This document shows positions 1-9,015 of a DNA stretch of 64,000 bases, piece by piece. Source of the stretch: Moraxella osloensis (GTDB lineage: Bacteria > Pseudomonadota > Gammaproteobacteria > Pseudomonadales > Moraxellaceae); NCBI RefSeq assembly GCF_001553955.1, contig NZ_CP014234.1, positions 1,736,001-1,800,000 of the forward strand. The letters are read 5' to 3'. Under the pieces are notes generated by a model. That model was not told the DNA's origin. It worked only from the letters and a program-made list of their open reading frames with translations, and did not search any database. A program made the translations under genes and the position numbers. How positions within the stretch are numbered: the first letter of the stretch is position 1; each line of letters opens with the position of its first letter.

Positions 1-1
1 T

Positions 2-283
2 ATCGCAGGGATTCGACGTTGGGAACCAGCGTACCTACCCAAAATTTTTGAGCCAAGTTTGGTGGATAGGGTGATGGACATCGAGCAGCACGATGCGGAA
101 GTGTTTATGCGTAAGCTTGCCCGTGAAGAAGGGATTTTTGCGGGGGTATCATCAGGTGGTGCGGCGTGGGCAGCGTACCAAATCGCTCAAGAACACCCAG
201 AGGCGGTGATTGCATTTATCGTCTGTGACCGTGGCGATCGTTATCTATCAACAGGGTTGTTTGGTGTTAAAGATGACGCTTAA
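2..283 (+). CDS. cysM: Cysteine synthase B, C-terminal part (partial)
   Basis: This is the C-terminal ~93 residues of a PLP-dependent O-acetylserine sulfhydrylase; the start lies before the window. The enzyme makes cysteine from O-acetylserine and a sulfur donor in the cytoplasm. The frame is open from base 2 (IAGIRRWEPAYLPKIFEPS) and keeps the family's late glycine-rich stretch (GIFAGVSSGGAAWAA) and the closing CDRGDRYLSTGLF segment typical of CysM/CysK. The choice of CysM over CysK rests on the RRW..AYLP.IF pattern and is fairly confident. It ends 40 bp before the next gene on the same strand. Confidence 0.85.
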   Translation: MAGIRRWEPAYLPKIFEPSLVDRVMDIEQHDAEVFMRKLAREEGIFAGVSSGGAAWAAYQIAQEHPEAVIAFIVCDRGDRYLSTGLFGVKDDA

Positions 284-322
284 TACCTAATAACATAAAG
301 CAGAAATTAACAAGGAGGTATT

Positions 323-1201
323 ATGGCTACGCCAGCGCCGATTTTAGTATTTGATATCGAAACCATACCCGATGTTGCCACAGGCAAGCGGCTATACCCT
401 GAGTTGGCTGGGTTATCGGATAACGATGCCATGACCAAGCTTATGGCACTGCGTGAGCAAGATGTTGGGCATCCTTTTATGCCACTGCCTTTGCACCAAA
501 TCGCTTGTCTTTCGGTGTTGTGGGTGGCGGGTGGCAAAATGACCCTCAAATCGCTGTCGCTGGCTGACCATAGCGAAGCGCAAATAATTCAAACCTTTTT
601 TAATGCTATTGAAAAAAATCCGTTGTTGGTGAGCTGGAATGGCAAGGGCTTTGATATACCGGTTATGGTGTATCGGGCGTTGCAGCATGGCTTGACTGCG
701 CCCAAGCTGTTTAGCCAAACCGGTGAGATGAGATACAACAACTATATCAACCGCTATCATGACCGTCACACCGATTTGATGGTGAAACTTGCCATGAATA
801 GCACGTCGCAAAAACTCGATGTCGTCGCATCCTTATGCGGCTTTGCAGGCAAGCAAGCGTTGGACGGCTATGATGTGGTGCCTATGGTGCAAGCAGAGGC
901 ATGGGATAAGCTCACCACTTATTGTGAAAGTGATGTGCTCAATACTTGGCTGATTTTTTTGCGCTACCAACGACTGACGGGACAATTTTCAGCTGAGCAA
1001 AGCGAGCAATGGGAATCTACCACCCGAGACCATCTGCAATCGTTCACCAATCAAGACAATAGCCTGCGCCATGATAAATTTTTGCAAGCGTGGCAACCTG
1101 CTAGCAATTTAGCAGCTGACCAGCATGTCACTCATGTCACTGATATCGCCATCACCCAGCCATCATCTGATACCCCAACCACCCAAGTAGAATCACCATG
1201 A
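323..1201 (+). CDS. Predicted 3'-5' exonuclease related to the PolB proofreading domain
   Basis: A 292-aa DEDD-type exonuclease-like protein. The Exo I motif (VFDIETIPD, residues ~9-17) supplies the D and E. The Exo II motif is SWNGKGFDIPVM at ~100-111, and the Exo III Y..xD motif is YCESDV at ~200. The family (DNA_pol_B_exo2) is a stand-alone relative of the B-family polymerase proofreading domain, presumably acting on single-stranded DNA ends; its cellular role is not settled. A strong ribosome site (AAGGAGG, 311-317) fixes the start. The stop overlaps the start of the next gene by four bases (ATGA), so the two are probably co-translated. Confidence 0.85.
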   Translation: MATPAPILVFDIETIPDVATGKRLYPELAGLSDNDAMTKLMALREQDVGHPFMPLPLHQIACLSVLWVAGGKMTLKSLSLADHSEAQIIQTFFNAIEKNPLLVSWNGKGFDIPVMVYRALQHGLTAPKLFSQTGEMRYNNYINRYHDRHTDLMVKLAMNSTSQKLDVVASLCGFAGKQALDGYDVVPMVQAEAWDKLTTYCESDVLNTWLIFLRYQRLTGQFSAEQSEQWESTTRDHLQSFTNQDNSLRHDKFLQAWQPASNLAADQHVTHVTDIAITQPSSDTPTTQVESP

Positions 1202-1902
1202 ATACGATTTTTCCACCCGGCCAAGTGGTGGCACTGCCCATCCATCAATCTGAGCAAACCTTTCCTGTCCGCCGCGTGTATTGCGTGGGGCGCAACTATG
1301 CCGACCACGCCCGAGAGATGGGTAGTGACCCTGACCGTGAACCGCCATTTTTCTTTTGTAAAGCCGGTGACAGCGAGTCGATTATTGCGGTTCGACCCGA
1401 TAGCGTTGCCCAATTGCCTTATCCGACTAAAACGCAAGCGCTACATTATGAAGTAGAATTGGTGGTTGCGATTGGCAAAGCGGGTGCCAATGTGAGTGTA
1501 GCACAGGCTCATAACTTGATTTTTGGCTATGCCGTGGGGCTCGACATGACGCGCCGTGACTTGCAAAACGAAATGAAAAAATCGGGTCGTCCGTGGGAGA
1601 TTGGCAAGGCGTTTGATTATTCGGCACCCATTGGCGAAATTTATCCCGTTGCTAGCGTTGCTGAGATACAACAAGCAAATATTTCATTGGCGGTGAATGG
1701 GGAGCCCAAACAACAAGGCAATATCAATCAGTTGATTTGGAATGTGGCAGAGACCATTGCCAATTTATCCGAGTTTTTTGAGCTCAAAGCAGGGGATTTG
1801 ATTTTTACAGGCACGCCAGCGGGCGTGGGTGCGGTGGTGAAAGGCGATACCATACTGGCGCAAATTGACGGACTGGGTAACATTGAATTGCTGGTTGTGT
1901 AA
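1198..1902 (+). CDS. Fumarylacetoacetate hydrolase family protein
   Basis: A 234-aa FAH-superfamily hydrolase that would cleave C-C bonds in acylpyruvate-type or related substrates using a divalent metal. Family marks are YCVGRNYADHAREMG (~28-42), the metal-binding YEVELVVAIGK (~84-94), GYAVGLDMTRRDLQ (~110-123) and the C-terminal GDLIFTGTPAGVG loop. The size and these motifs match the short fumarylpyruvate hydrolase/acylpyruvase subgroup, but the substrate cannot be read from sequence. Its start overlaps the exonuclease stop by 4 bp and a hairpin terminator follows. Confidence 0.85.
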   Translation: MNTIFPPGQVVALPIHQSEQTFPVRRVYCVGRNYADHAREMGSDPDREPPFFFCKAGDSESIIAVRPDSVAQLPYPTKTQALHYEVELVVAIGKAGANVSVAQAHNLIFGYAVGLDMTRRDLQNEMKKSGRPWEIGKAFDYSAPIGEIYPVASVAEIQQANISLAVNGEPKQQGNINQLIWNVAETIANLSEFFELKAGDLIFTGTPAGVGAVVKGDTILAQIDGLGNIELLVV

Positions 1903-1923
1903 AACGGGTGGTGTAAAAGATGA

Positions 1924-1955
1924 AAAAAGGCGCTATTGATAGCGCCTTAATTATT
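1924..1955 (+). terminator. Hairpin terminator after the FAH gene
   Basis: GGCGCTAT (1929-1936) pairs with ATAGCGCC (1939-1946) and is flanked by A-rich and T-rich sequence on the two sides. It lies between convergent genes, so it may serve both strands. Confidence 0.75.
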
Positions 1956-1983
1956 AAGATGATGAATTTTATTGTGACGTTTG

Positions 1984-4950
1984 TTATAGCACTTTTTCAA
2001 TCTGAAAACCCATGTTTTGCATGAGTTCTGCTTTATCAAACGGTGCAAGGCTTGCGCGTGTGTAAGGCTTGTCTTTAAGATAAGTTCTTGTCACCCGCTG
2101 TAAGTCTTCCAAAGTTACCGCCAAGATTTTGGCACGCATCGCTTGTTGCCAGTCTTTGCCGCGACCATGCAACTCGGCAAACAGCGCCTTGACCGCTTCA
2201 CCCGCAGGACTTGCGGGCTTATCCATGCCTGCCATCAATCCTAAAATCGCTTCTTCAATCCAAGCATCGGTTTTTTCGCCTGTGGTCTGCGCGAGTAACC
2301 AATCAATACTACCCAAGAAGTCATCAAACGTGGCTTGGTCACGCGGGTCACGGTAGCTATAAAACTTGAAAGAGCAAGCATTGCTATCATAGCTCGCGCC
2401 GCCGCCATACGCCCCGCCTTGCTCACGAATGGTACGATGCAGATAGTTGTTGCGTAGCACACTTGAGAGCACCATCAAGGCAGGGGCATCGGGATGGTTG
2501 GTCGGTACGGCATCAAAGACAAGCGCATGATGAAATACATTGGTTTGCGCAAGCCACGCGATATCGCTACCGTCAGTGGTAATGGGCGATTCGATTAAAG
2601 TAGCGGTAGGCTCTTCAACAGGCGTTTGCCAGCTCTCACTAATCGCTTGCTGCAGCGTCGGTAATACCTCTGCTTCGGCGATGATAAGTGCTTGTTTTGG
2701 CAGGGCTTTGATGTAGCTGTGTAAATTGGCTAAGCGCTCTCCGAGCTTTTGCCACGCACTGCTATCTTGCTCTGCTTGCTGCAAAAATTCAGTTAAGCTA
2801 TTTAATGCAGGCAAACCACCGCGTACATATTCAAGACGGGCGATTTTACTGGTGTTACGGCTCGCTGTTTGCATGGCATACGCATGACCTGCATTGGCAA
2901 GGCGCGATTGCCAGCCCATTTGTTTTTGGGTCAGTAGCTCTTCCATTCGCGCATATTCAGTAAAAATAGTGTCGTTGAGTACTTCTTTAACCAGCTCAAT
3001 CGCTTCAAATTTACGTGACAATGAACGGGTAGCGAACACCAAGAAGCTATCCATTTTTTCGGGGTTGTCAGGTGACGTGCGCTGGCTGATTCTGACAGTC
3101 ACACCGCTTGAATGGCGTGCTTGCCGCGCTTGAAATGCCAAGGCATCGTGTTTGCGCGTGCCTACTTCACTAATCAAGCTCAGATAGGTTGGTAAATCTG
3201 GGTGATTGATGAGCGCTTCATGACCTTCTAGGGGTATAATCACTTGATAATAGTACAGACCATTGGTGCCTGCTTCATATTCATACAACGTACTTGGCAC
3301 ACCACTTAAAGTGATATCGCGTTTTGTACCTGTTTTAAATTGAATTTGGGCAGGAATATCCGCCAATCCCACTTTGGGTAGCAAATCCACATCATCAGGC
3401 GTAGCTTGGCGCTCGGCAAGGGCTTTGGCTTGGGCGATGAGCGCATTACGCGTGTCATCGGTCAGTGCCGCTTCGATGGTGTCAAGTTTGGCTTGCTCAT
3501 CCTTAGCTTGTTGCTCAGATTTACTGGCATCAGGGATGAGTGTCAAGCGCACGCGGTGCGGATTGTCGAGCAAAAATTTGCGAATCAAATCGGCGATAAA
3601 ATCCGGGTTTTTTACTTGCTCACGTAGCCAGTTTAGGTTTTCATCGATGTCCCACACATGCATGGGGTCGCCGTCGTGGATAGCAGTACTAAAGCCTTCT
3701 AGCATCAAATTTAGACCATATGGCATACTATCGCCACCGATATGACGTTGGTCGATTTCGATTTGGTGCAAAATGGTTTCAATCGCTTCACTGTCCACAG
3801 GCTGGTCCGCCACTTGTTTGAGTAAGTCCAAAATCCCTTGCTCAATAGCATCGCCATGCTCAGGCTCAGAGCCACGGACACCCGCATAAAACACCATCTG
3901 ATAATGGCTGTCATCCAAGCCCAGTAGCGGCGTTGGGGCAGATGCCAGCGGATGGCTATCGAGATATGCCCGCAGCGGCGAACCTGCATGTTCAACCAAT
4001 ACGCCTTCAAGTAATCGCATAGCCAGGCGCTGTTTGCCGTCTAAAATCGATGGTAATAACCATGCCATGACGTGATGGGTTTGTTTGGGTTTCACCGTAT
4101 CGACACTGTAAGTGTCCGTCACGCTGATTGGCGCGGTCAATGGTTTTTCGAGTCGTGAGGCGTGTTTTTGCCCTTTAGCAAACGCTTTGCCTGCCACCGC
4201 CAATGCATCCTCGTGGATACGGGCTTGGGTCTCTGCCACAGGGATATTGCCAAAGCTCATCACCACCGCATTGCTTGGGTGATAGTGACTTTGATGAAAT
4301 TTGACCAAATCAGCATGAGTCAGCTCAGTAATAGCAGCAGGCTCACCGCCAGAATTGTAGTGATAAGTGGTTGTGGGGAATAAATGACGCGCCAGCGTGT
4401 GATACAACTGGTCAATCTCGCCACTCATCGCGCCTTTCATTTCATTAAACACAATGCCTTTATACTGCGGTTTGCCATCATCATCAAGCTCCACACGAAT
4501 CCCTTCTTGGGCAAAATCGAGCGGATTTAAACTTGGGAAAAATGTCGCATCTAAATACACCGACAACAAGTTAAAATAATCTTGACGGTTTTGGGTGGCA
4601 AACGGATACGCCGTCCAATCTGCCGCGGTAAACGCATTCATAAACGTATTGAGCGAGCGCTTAATCATGCTAAAAAACGGGTCGCGCACGGGATATTTTT
4701 CAGAGCCACATAGACTGGTATGCTCCAAAATATGCGCTTCACCGCGGTCCGTCATCGGCTGGGTGCGAAAGCCAATCATAAAGGCATTTTCATCACTCGG
4801 GTGGGCTAGGTGATAATGAATCAACCCCGTGGCGTTATGTTCACTCACCAGCACATCAAGCGATAACGCATCGATGCGCTCATGAGAGCGTAGGGTAAAA
4901 GCAGGGTGCAGGGTCAAATCTAAAGTAGTGTCGTGAGAAGTTGCGGGCAT
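1984..4950 (-). CDS. PreP-like M16C zinc metallopeptidase (insulinase family)
   Basis: A 988-aa protein of presequence protease/Cym1 type, four M16 domains long as expected. The inverted zinc motif HxxEH is HILEH at residues 73-77, inside GEAHILEHTSLCGSEKYP. The distal glutamate probably lies in the FNEMKGAMS segment ~100 residues on. The C-terminal half carries the second-half signature REQGGAYGGGASYD. Family members degrade short unfolded peptides in a closed chamber. No signal peptide is visible, so a cytoplasmic peptide-recycling role is inferred. It is a single gene, divergent from the DinB gene. Confidence 0.9.
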   Translation of the reverse strand: MPATSHDTTLDLTLHPAFTLRSHERIDALSLDVLVSEHNATGLIHYHLAHPSDENAFMIGFRTQPMTDRGEAHILEHTSLCGSEKYPVRDPFFSMIKRSLNTFMNAFTAADWTAYPFATQNRQDYFNLLSVYLDATFFPSLNPLDFAQEGIRVELDDDGKPQYKGIVFNEMKGAMSGEIDQLYHTLARHLFPTTTYHYNSGGEPAAITELTHADLVKFHQSHYHPSNAVVMSFGNIPVAETQARIHEDALAVAGKAFAKGQKHASRLEKPLTAPISVTDTYSVDTVKPKQTHHVMAWLLPSILDGKQRLAMRLLEGVLVEHAGSPLRAYLDSHPLASAPTPLLGLDDSHYQMVFYAGVRGSEPEHGDAIEQGILDLLKQVADQPVDSEAIETILHQIEIDQRHIGGDSMPYGLNLMLEGFSTAIHDGDPMHVWDIDENLNWLREQVKNPDFIADLIRKFLLDNPHRVRLTLIPDASKSEQQAKDEQAKLDTIEAALTDDTRNALIAQAKALAERQATPDDVDLLPKVGLADIPAQIQFKTGTKRDITLSGVPSTLYEYEAGTNGLYYYQVIIPLEGHEALINHPDLPTYLSLISEVGTRKHDALAFQARQARHSSGVTVRISQRTSPDNPEKMDSFLVFATRSLSRKFEAIELVKEVLNDTIFTEYARMEELLTQKQMGWQSRLANAGHAYAMQTASRNTSKIARLEYVRGGLPALNSLTEFLQQAEQDSSAWQKLGERLANLHSYIKALPKQALIIAEAEVLPTLQQAISESWQTPVEEPTATLIESPITTDGSDIAWLAQTNVFHHALVFDAVPTNHPDAPALMVLSSVLRNNYLHRTIREQGGAYGGGASYDSNACSFKFYSYRDPRDQATFDDFLGSIDWLLAQTTGEKTDAWIEEAILGLMAGMDKPASPAGEAVKALFAELHGRGKDWQQAMRAKILAVTLEDLQRVTRTYLKDKPYTRASLAPFDKAELMQNMGFQIEKVL

Positions 4951-5199
4951 GAAGTTACCTGTTATGAATAATAATACTTGTCAAAATTTATCGCTGACAA
5001 TGAATCGTGAAATAGACGGAAAGTATAGCAGTTTTGTCGGATTTATTTTTGAGAAATGGGGGTCAAAATCGTTTTATTAAAGAGAAAATGACTTATTGTT
5101 ATCAAGTAAAGTTTCAATTTTTACAGTAAAATGCTGCTACGGATTTGGACAATAAAGTCTGCTATGATAAACCAGCCTTAGAATAAAAATGGAAAAATC

Positions 5200-5739
5200 A
5201 TGCGAAAGCCCATGTTTCAACTATTTGCAAACTATAATCAAAACTTGAATCAAGCAATGATTCAAGCGATGAAACAACTTGATACCGATAGTTTACTTAA
5301 AAATCAGCACGCATTTTTTGGCTCAATTTTAGGTACCATGAATCATTTGATGGTAGGGGATTTAATTTGGTTAAATCGTTTCAACCAGTTCTTTAATTTT
5401 AAAAGTTTACAGATTTTAGCCAATTTTCCAAAGCCGACTGCTTTAGATACGTTATTGTTTGACAACTTAACAGCCTATGCAGCTGCAAGAACTGAGCTTG
5501 ACAATATCATTATAGCTTTGGTGGAAGAAGTGACTGAAAGCCAATTGCAACAGCCAATGATTTATCACAATACCAAAGGACAGACATTTAACCGAGAATT
5601 TGGTTTGTTACTCAGTCACTTTTTTAATCACCAAACACACCATCGTGGGCAAACCACAACGCTATTATCTCAACAAGGTGTTGACATTGGTATGACAGAT
5701 TTTTTAATAGTCATGCCTAATGAACCATCAAGTACATAA
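5200..5739 (+). CDS. DinB-family protein
   Basis: A 179-aa four-helix protein of the DinB/YfiT metal-binding superfamily. The three expected histidines are visible: H49 in GTMNHLMVGD, and H144 with H147/H148 in FFNHQTHHRG. Members are often thiol-dependent transferases or stress-linked proteins. The name DinB here refers to the Bacillus damage-inducible family, not to polymerase IV. It is monocistronic, with 41 bp to the next gene. Confidence 0.85.
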   Translation: MRKPMFQLFANYNQNLNQAMIQAMKQLDTDSLLKNQHAFFGSILGTMNHLMVGDLIWLNRFNQFFNFKSLQILANFPKPTALDTLLFDNLTAYAAARTELDNIIIALVEEVTESQLQQPMIYHNTKGQTFNREFGLLLSHFFNHQTHHRGQTTTLLSQQGVDIGMTDFLIVMPNEPSST

Positions 5740-5780
5740 AAAAACACCCTAACCAATTTATCTCAAAAAGGAAAAACCAC

Positions 5781-6794
5781 ATGGCAAAAATCGTCGCCAT
5801 CGGCAATGCGTTAGTTGACAGTGAATTTGTCGTCACCGATGCACAGCTTCACGCCACAGGATTGACCAAAGGTAACATGACCCTAGCCAGTCACAGTGAG
5901 CAAGCTGATCTCATCGCCTCGCTCACCACGCAAAACATCACCGCGACCAAACAAGCCGGCGGTGGCTCGGCTGCCAACAGTATCTATGCTGCCGCAAGCC
6001 TTGGCAGCGATACTTTTTACGCTTGCCGAGTGGGTAAAGACGATGCAGGGCGTTTTTATTTGGCGGATTTAAATGCCGCGGGTATCAAGACATCTACCAA
6101 GTCATTCGCTGATGGTACCACAGGTAGCTGTATGGTGATGGTGACCCCAGATGGTGAGCGCACCATGCAAACGCATTTGGGCACTTCAGCAGAAATCAGC
6201 GAAACCGATATTGAGTTTGATGCGCTCAATGATGCTGATTGGTTGTACCTTGAAGGTTATCTTGCCATGTCACCCTCGGTACAACAGGCGATTGCTCAGC
6301 TAAAACAACAAGCCAAAGACAACGGGGCTAAAATCGCGGTCAGTTTTGCCGACCCTGCCGTGGTCAAGTTTGGTCGTGAAGGACTTGATGCCATGCTAGA
6401 GGGTGGCGTGGATGCGGTGTTTTGTAACTGTGATGAAGCGCAGCTATTTACCAACCAAAGCAGTCATTCGCAAGCGGCAACAGCGTTATTGTCAGTCGCC
6501 AATATGGCAGTGGTGACCAATGGCGCAGCAGGGTCAATCATTGCAGTGCGAGACGATGTTTCACGTGAAACAAAATTGATTGATGTGGCATCGCTAGCCG
6601 TTGATCAAGTGCTAGATACCAATGGCGCAGGGGATAATTTTGCGGGCAGTTTTTTATACGCGCTATCGCACGGTCATGCGTTGGCAGATTGTGGCAAATT
6701 AGCCAGTAGCGTCGCAAGCCAAATCATTCAGCAGTTCGGACCCCGTCTCAAACCGGCGCAATACCAAGCGATTTTACAATCAACCTTAACATAG
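5781..6794 (+). CDS. PfkB-family carbohydrate/adenosine kinase
   Basis: A 337-aa ribokinase-like kinase. The N-terminal substrate-binding diglycine region is GGGSAAN (60-66), and the C-terminal catalytic/anion-hole signature is DTNGAGDNFAG (~278-288) with the catalytic aspartate. Overall it resembles bacterial proteins annotated as adenosine kinase, but the substrate is uncertain. A ribosome site (AAAAAGG) lies ahead of ATG 5781. The gene ends ahead of a strong hairpin shared with the convergent liu operon. Confidence 0.85.
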   Translation: MAKIVAIGNALVDSEFVVTDAQLHATGLTKGNMTLASHSEQADLIASLTTQNITATKQAGGGSAANSIYAAASLGSDTFYACRVGKDDAGRFYLADLNAAGIKTSTKSFADGTTGSCMVMVTPDGERTMQTHLGTSAEISETDIEFDALNDADWLYLEGYLAMSPSVQQAIAQLKQQAKDNGAKIAVSFADPAVVKFGREGLDAMLEGGVDAVFCNCDEAQLFTNQSSHSQAATALLSVANMAVVTNGAAGSIIAVRDDVSRETKLIDVASLAVDQVLDTNGAGDNFAGSFLYALSHGHALADCGKLASSVASQIIQQFGPRLKPAQYQAILQSTLT

Positions 6795-6841
6795 CGCACG
6801 GCTAATAAGCCGGATTTTGACAACCTATTTTGACAATCTAA

Positions 6842-6875
6842 TAAAAAAGCCCTAGTTTTAGCTAGGGCTTTTGCT
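6842..6875. terminator. Bidirectional terminator between pfkB-like gene and liuA
   Basis: AGCCCTAG (6848-6855) pairs with CTAGGGCT (6862-6869). The left side is A-rich and the right side T-rich, so it can terminate transcription from both convergent units. Confidence 0.8.
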
Positions 6876-6890
6876 GAAAAACCTAATCAA

Positions 6891-8066
6891 TTAGGCGGTT
6901 TCGTTGAACAGCTCACGACCAATCAGCATACGCCGTACTTCGCTAGTACCTGCGCCAATCTCATATAGCTTGGCATCACGCCAAATACGACCCAGTGGGT
7001 ACTCGTTGGTATAGCCATTGCCGCCAAAGATTTGGATACCTTCTCCTGCCATCCAAGTGGCTTTTTCCGCTGTCCACAAAATCACGCTGGCGCAGTCTTT
7101 GCGTACTTGGCGCACATGGTCTGAGCCTAGCATATCTAAGTTTTTGCCCACGGTGTAAAGAAAGCTGCGCCCTGCCTGTAAAGTGGTATACATGTCCGCC
7201 ACTTTACCTTGAATTAATTGAAATTCACCGATGGCTTGACCAAATTGCTTGCGGTCGTGGATGTAGGGAATGACGTTGTCCATCACCGCTTGCATCAGCC
7301 CGATGGGACCTGCGGCAAGTACCGCACGCTCGTAGTCCAAGCCACTCATCAATACTTTAACGCCGTTGTTAAGACCGCCCAAAATGTTGTCGCTTGGCAC
7401 TTCGACATTGTCAAACACCATCTCGCCTGTGTGACTGCCGCGCATACCGAGTTTGTCGAGTTTTTGCGCGGTATAAAAGCCTTTCATGCCTTTTTCTACC
7501 AAAAACGCGGTGATGCCTTTTGCCCCAAGCTCTGGGTTGGTTTTGGCATACACTACCATCACATCGGCATCCGGTCCATTGGTAATCCACATTTTTGAGC
7601 CATTTAGTACATATACGCCACCTTTGTCTTCGGCGCGTAGTTTCATGCTGGTCACGTCTGATCCTGCACCGGGCTCACTCATGGCTAAGGCACCAATGAA
7701 TTCACCGCTAATGAGTTTTGGCAAGTATTTTTGTTTTTGGGCGTCTGTACCGTTGCGTTTGATTTGGTTGATACATAAGTTGGAGTGTGCGCCATAGCTT
7801 AGCGCCACTGAGCCTGATGCGCGGCTGATTTCTTCCATGGCGACCATGTGCGCCACATAGCCCATGTCCACGCCGCCGTAAGTTTCGGGTACGGTGATAC
7901 CGTGTAGCCCAAGCTCGCCCATTTTTTGCCACAAGTCCATTGGGAATTGGTCGGTGCGGTCAAGCTCGGCAGCGCGTGGGGCGATTTCGGCATCGGCAAA
8001 GGCTTTGACGGTTTCGCGTAGGGCGTTGATGTCATCGCCAAGTTGGTAATCGAGTCCTAGGTTCAT
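6891..8066 (-). CDS. liuA: Isovaleryl-CoA dehydrogenase
   Basis: An acyl-CoA dehydrogenase of ~391 aa that oxidises isovaleryl-CoA to 3-methylcrotonyl-CoA in leucine catabolism. FAD/substrate signatures are visible ([13 protein letters not shown], and [18 protein letters not shown] near the end). The [17 protein letters not shown] segment carries the glutamate at the position characteristic of isovaleryl-CoA dehydrogenases rather than other acyl-CoA dehydrogenases. I place the start at the second ATG (8066): AAGGA sits 7 bases before it but abuts the first ATG at 8072. It is the last gene of the liu operon, after liuE. Confidence 0.92.
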   Translation of the reverse strand: MNLGLDYQLGDDINALRETVKAFADAEIAPRAAELDRTDQFPMDLWQKMGELGLHGITVPETYGGVDMGYVAHMVAMEEISRASGSVALSYGAHSNLCINQIKRNGTDAQKQKYLPKLISGEFIGALAMSEPGAGSDVTSMKLRAEDKGGVYVLNGSKMWITNGPDADVMVVYAKTNPELGAKGITAFLVEKGMKGFYTAQKLDKLGMRGSHTGEMVFDNVEVPSDNILGGLNNGVKVLMSGLDYERAVLAAGPIGLMQAVMDNVIPYIHDRKQFGQAIGEFQLIQGKVADMYTTLQAGRSFLYTVGKNLDMLGSDHVRQVRKDCASVILWTAEKATWMAGEGIQIFGGNGYTNEYPLGRIWRDAKLYEIGAGTSEVRRMLIGRELFNETA

Positions 8067-8082
8067 AGTCATTCCTTGTTTA

Positions 8083-9015
8083 TTAACTGACTGTTAAAGA
8101 TTTACGTTTATTTAAAATCGCTGTTGCCACCTTTGAGCCATCTTGCCTGCCCAAAAACGCGCTGATTTTTTGTCCGACATCGACCAGTTTGTCGAGGTCA
8201 ATGCCCGTTTCAATACCCATGCCATGTAGCAGATATACCACATCTTCGGTGGCAACACTGCCGGTTGCGCCTTTGGCATACGGACAGCCGCCAAGCCCTG
8301 CCACCGAGGTATCAAACTGCCATACCCCCATTTGTAATGCCGCTAAGGTATTGCTAAGAGCTTGACCATAGGTGTCATGAAAATGCCCAGAAATATTGTC
8401 AATATCAATATAACGCAAGGCAGCATCCAACGCTTTTTGCACCTTGATAGGCGTGCCCACGCCGATGGTGTCAGCAATGCCAATATGCTGAGCGCCAATG
8501 GCAACGAGTTTTTCTGTCACATAGGCGACTTTATCGGGTGAAATATCGCCTTCATACGGGCAGCCCACGGTACAAGAGATGACACCGCGCACCTTGATGC
8601 CATGCGCTTTAGCGGCGTCAGCCACGGGGGCAAAACGCTCGATACTCTCAGCGATGCTACAGTTGATATTTTTTTGGCTAAAGGCTTCACTCGCTGAGCC
8701 AAAAATCACCACTTCATAATTGGCAAATTGGTCACGGTGGGCAAGGGCGGCATCAAAGCCTTTCATATTAGGCGTGAGTACCGAATAGACCACGTCATCG
8801 CGTTTAACAATGCCATTTAATACGGTATCATTGTCCGCCATTTGTGGTACCCACTTTGGCGACACAAAACTGGTGGCTTCAAGCTTGCGCACCCCTGCAT
8901 CAATCAAGCCATTAATCAACTCGATTTTGACGTCGCTTGGCACGGTTTGTTTTTCGTTTTGTAGTCCGTCTCTTGCGCCCACGTCGATGATTTTGACAAA
9001 ATTTGGGTAATTCAT
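8083..9015 (-). CDS. liuE: Hydroxymethylglutaryl-CoA lyase
   Basis: A 310-aa TIM-barrel lyase that splits HMG-CoA into acetoacetate and acetyl-CoA, the last step of leucine breakdown. The N-terminal [12 protein letters not shown] loop holds the catalytic arginine and metal aspartate. The [10 protein letters not shown] segment provides metal-binding histidines, and the [19 protein letters not shown] loop carries the catalytic cysteine. It overlaps liuD by four bases (ATGA), suggesting translational coupling. Confidence 0.93.
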   Translation of the reverse strand: MNYPNFVKIIDVGARDGLQNEKQTVPSDVKIELINGLIDAGVRKLEATSFVSPKWVPQMADNDTVLNGIVKRDDVVYSVLTPNMKGFDAALAHRDQFANYEVVIFGSASEAFSQKNINCSIAESIERFAPVADAAKAHGIKVRGVISCTVGCPYEGDISPDKVAYVTEKLVAIGAQHIGIADTIGVGTPIKVQKALDAALRYIDIDNISGHFHDTYGQALSNTLAALQMGVWQFDTSVAGLGGCPYAKGATGSVATEDVVYLLHGMGIETGIDLDKLVDVGQKISAFLGRQDGSKVATAILNKRKSLTVS

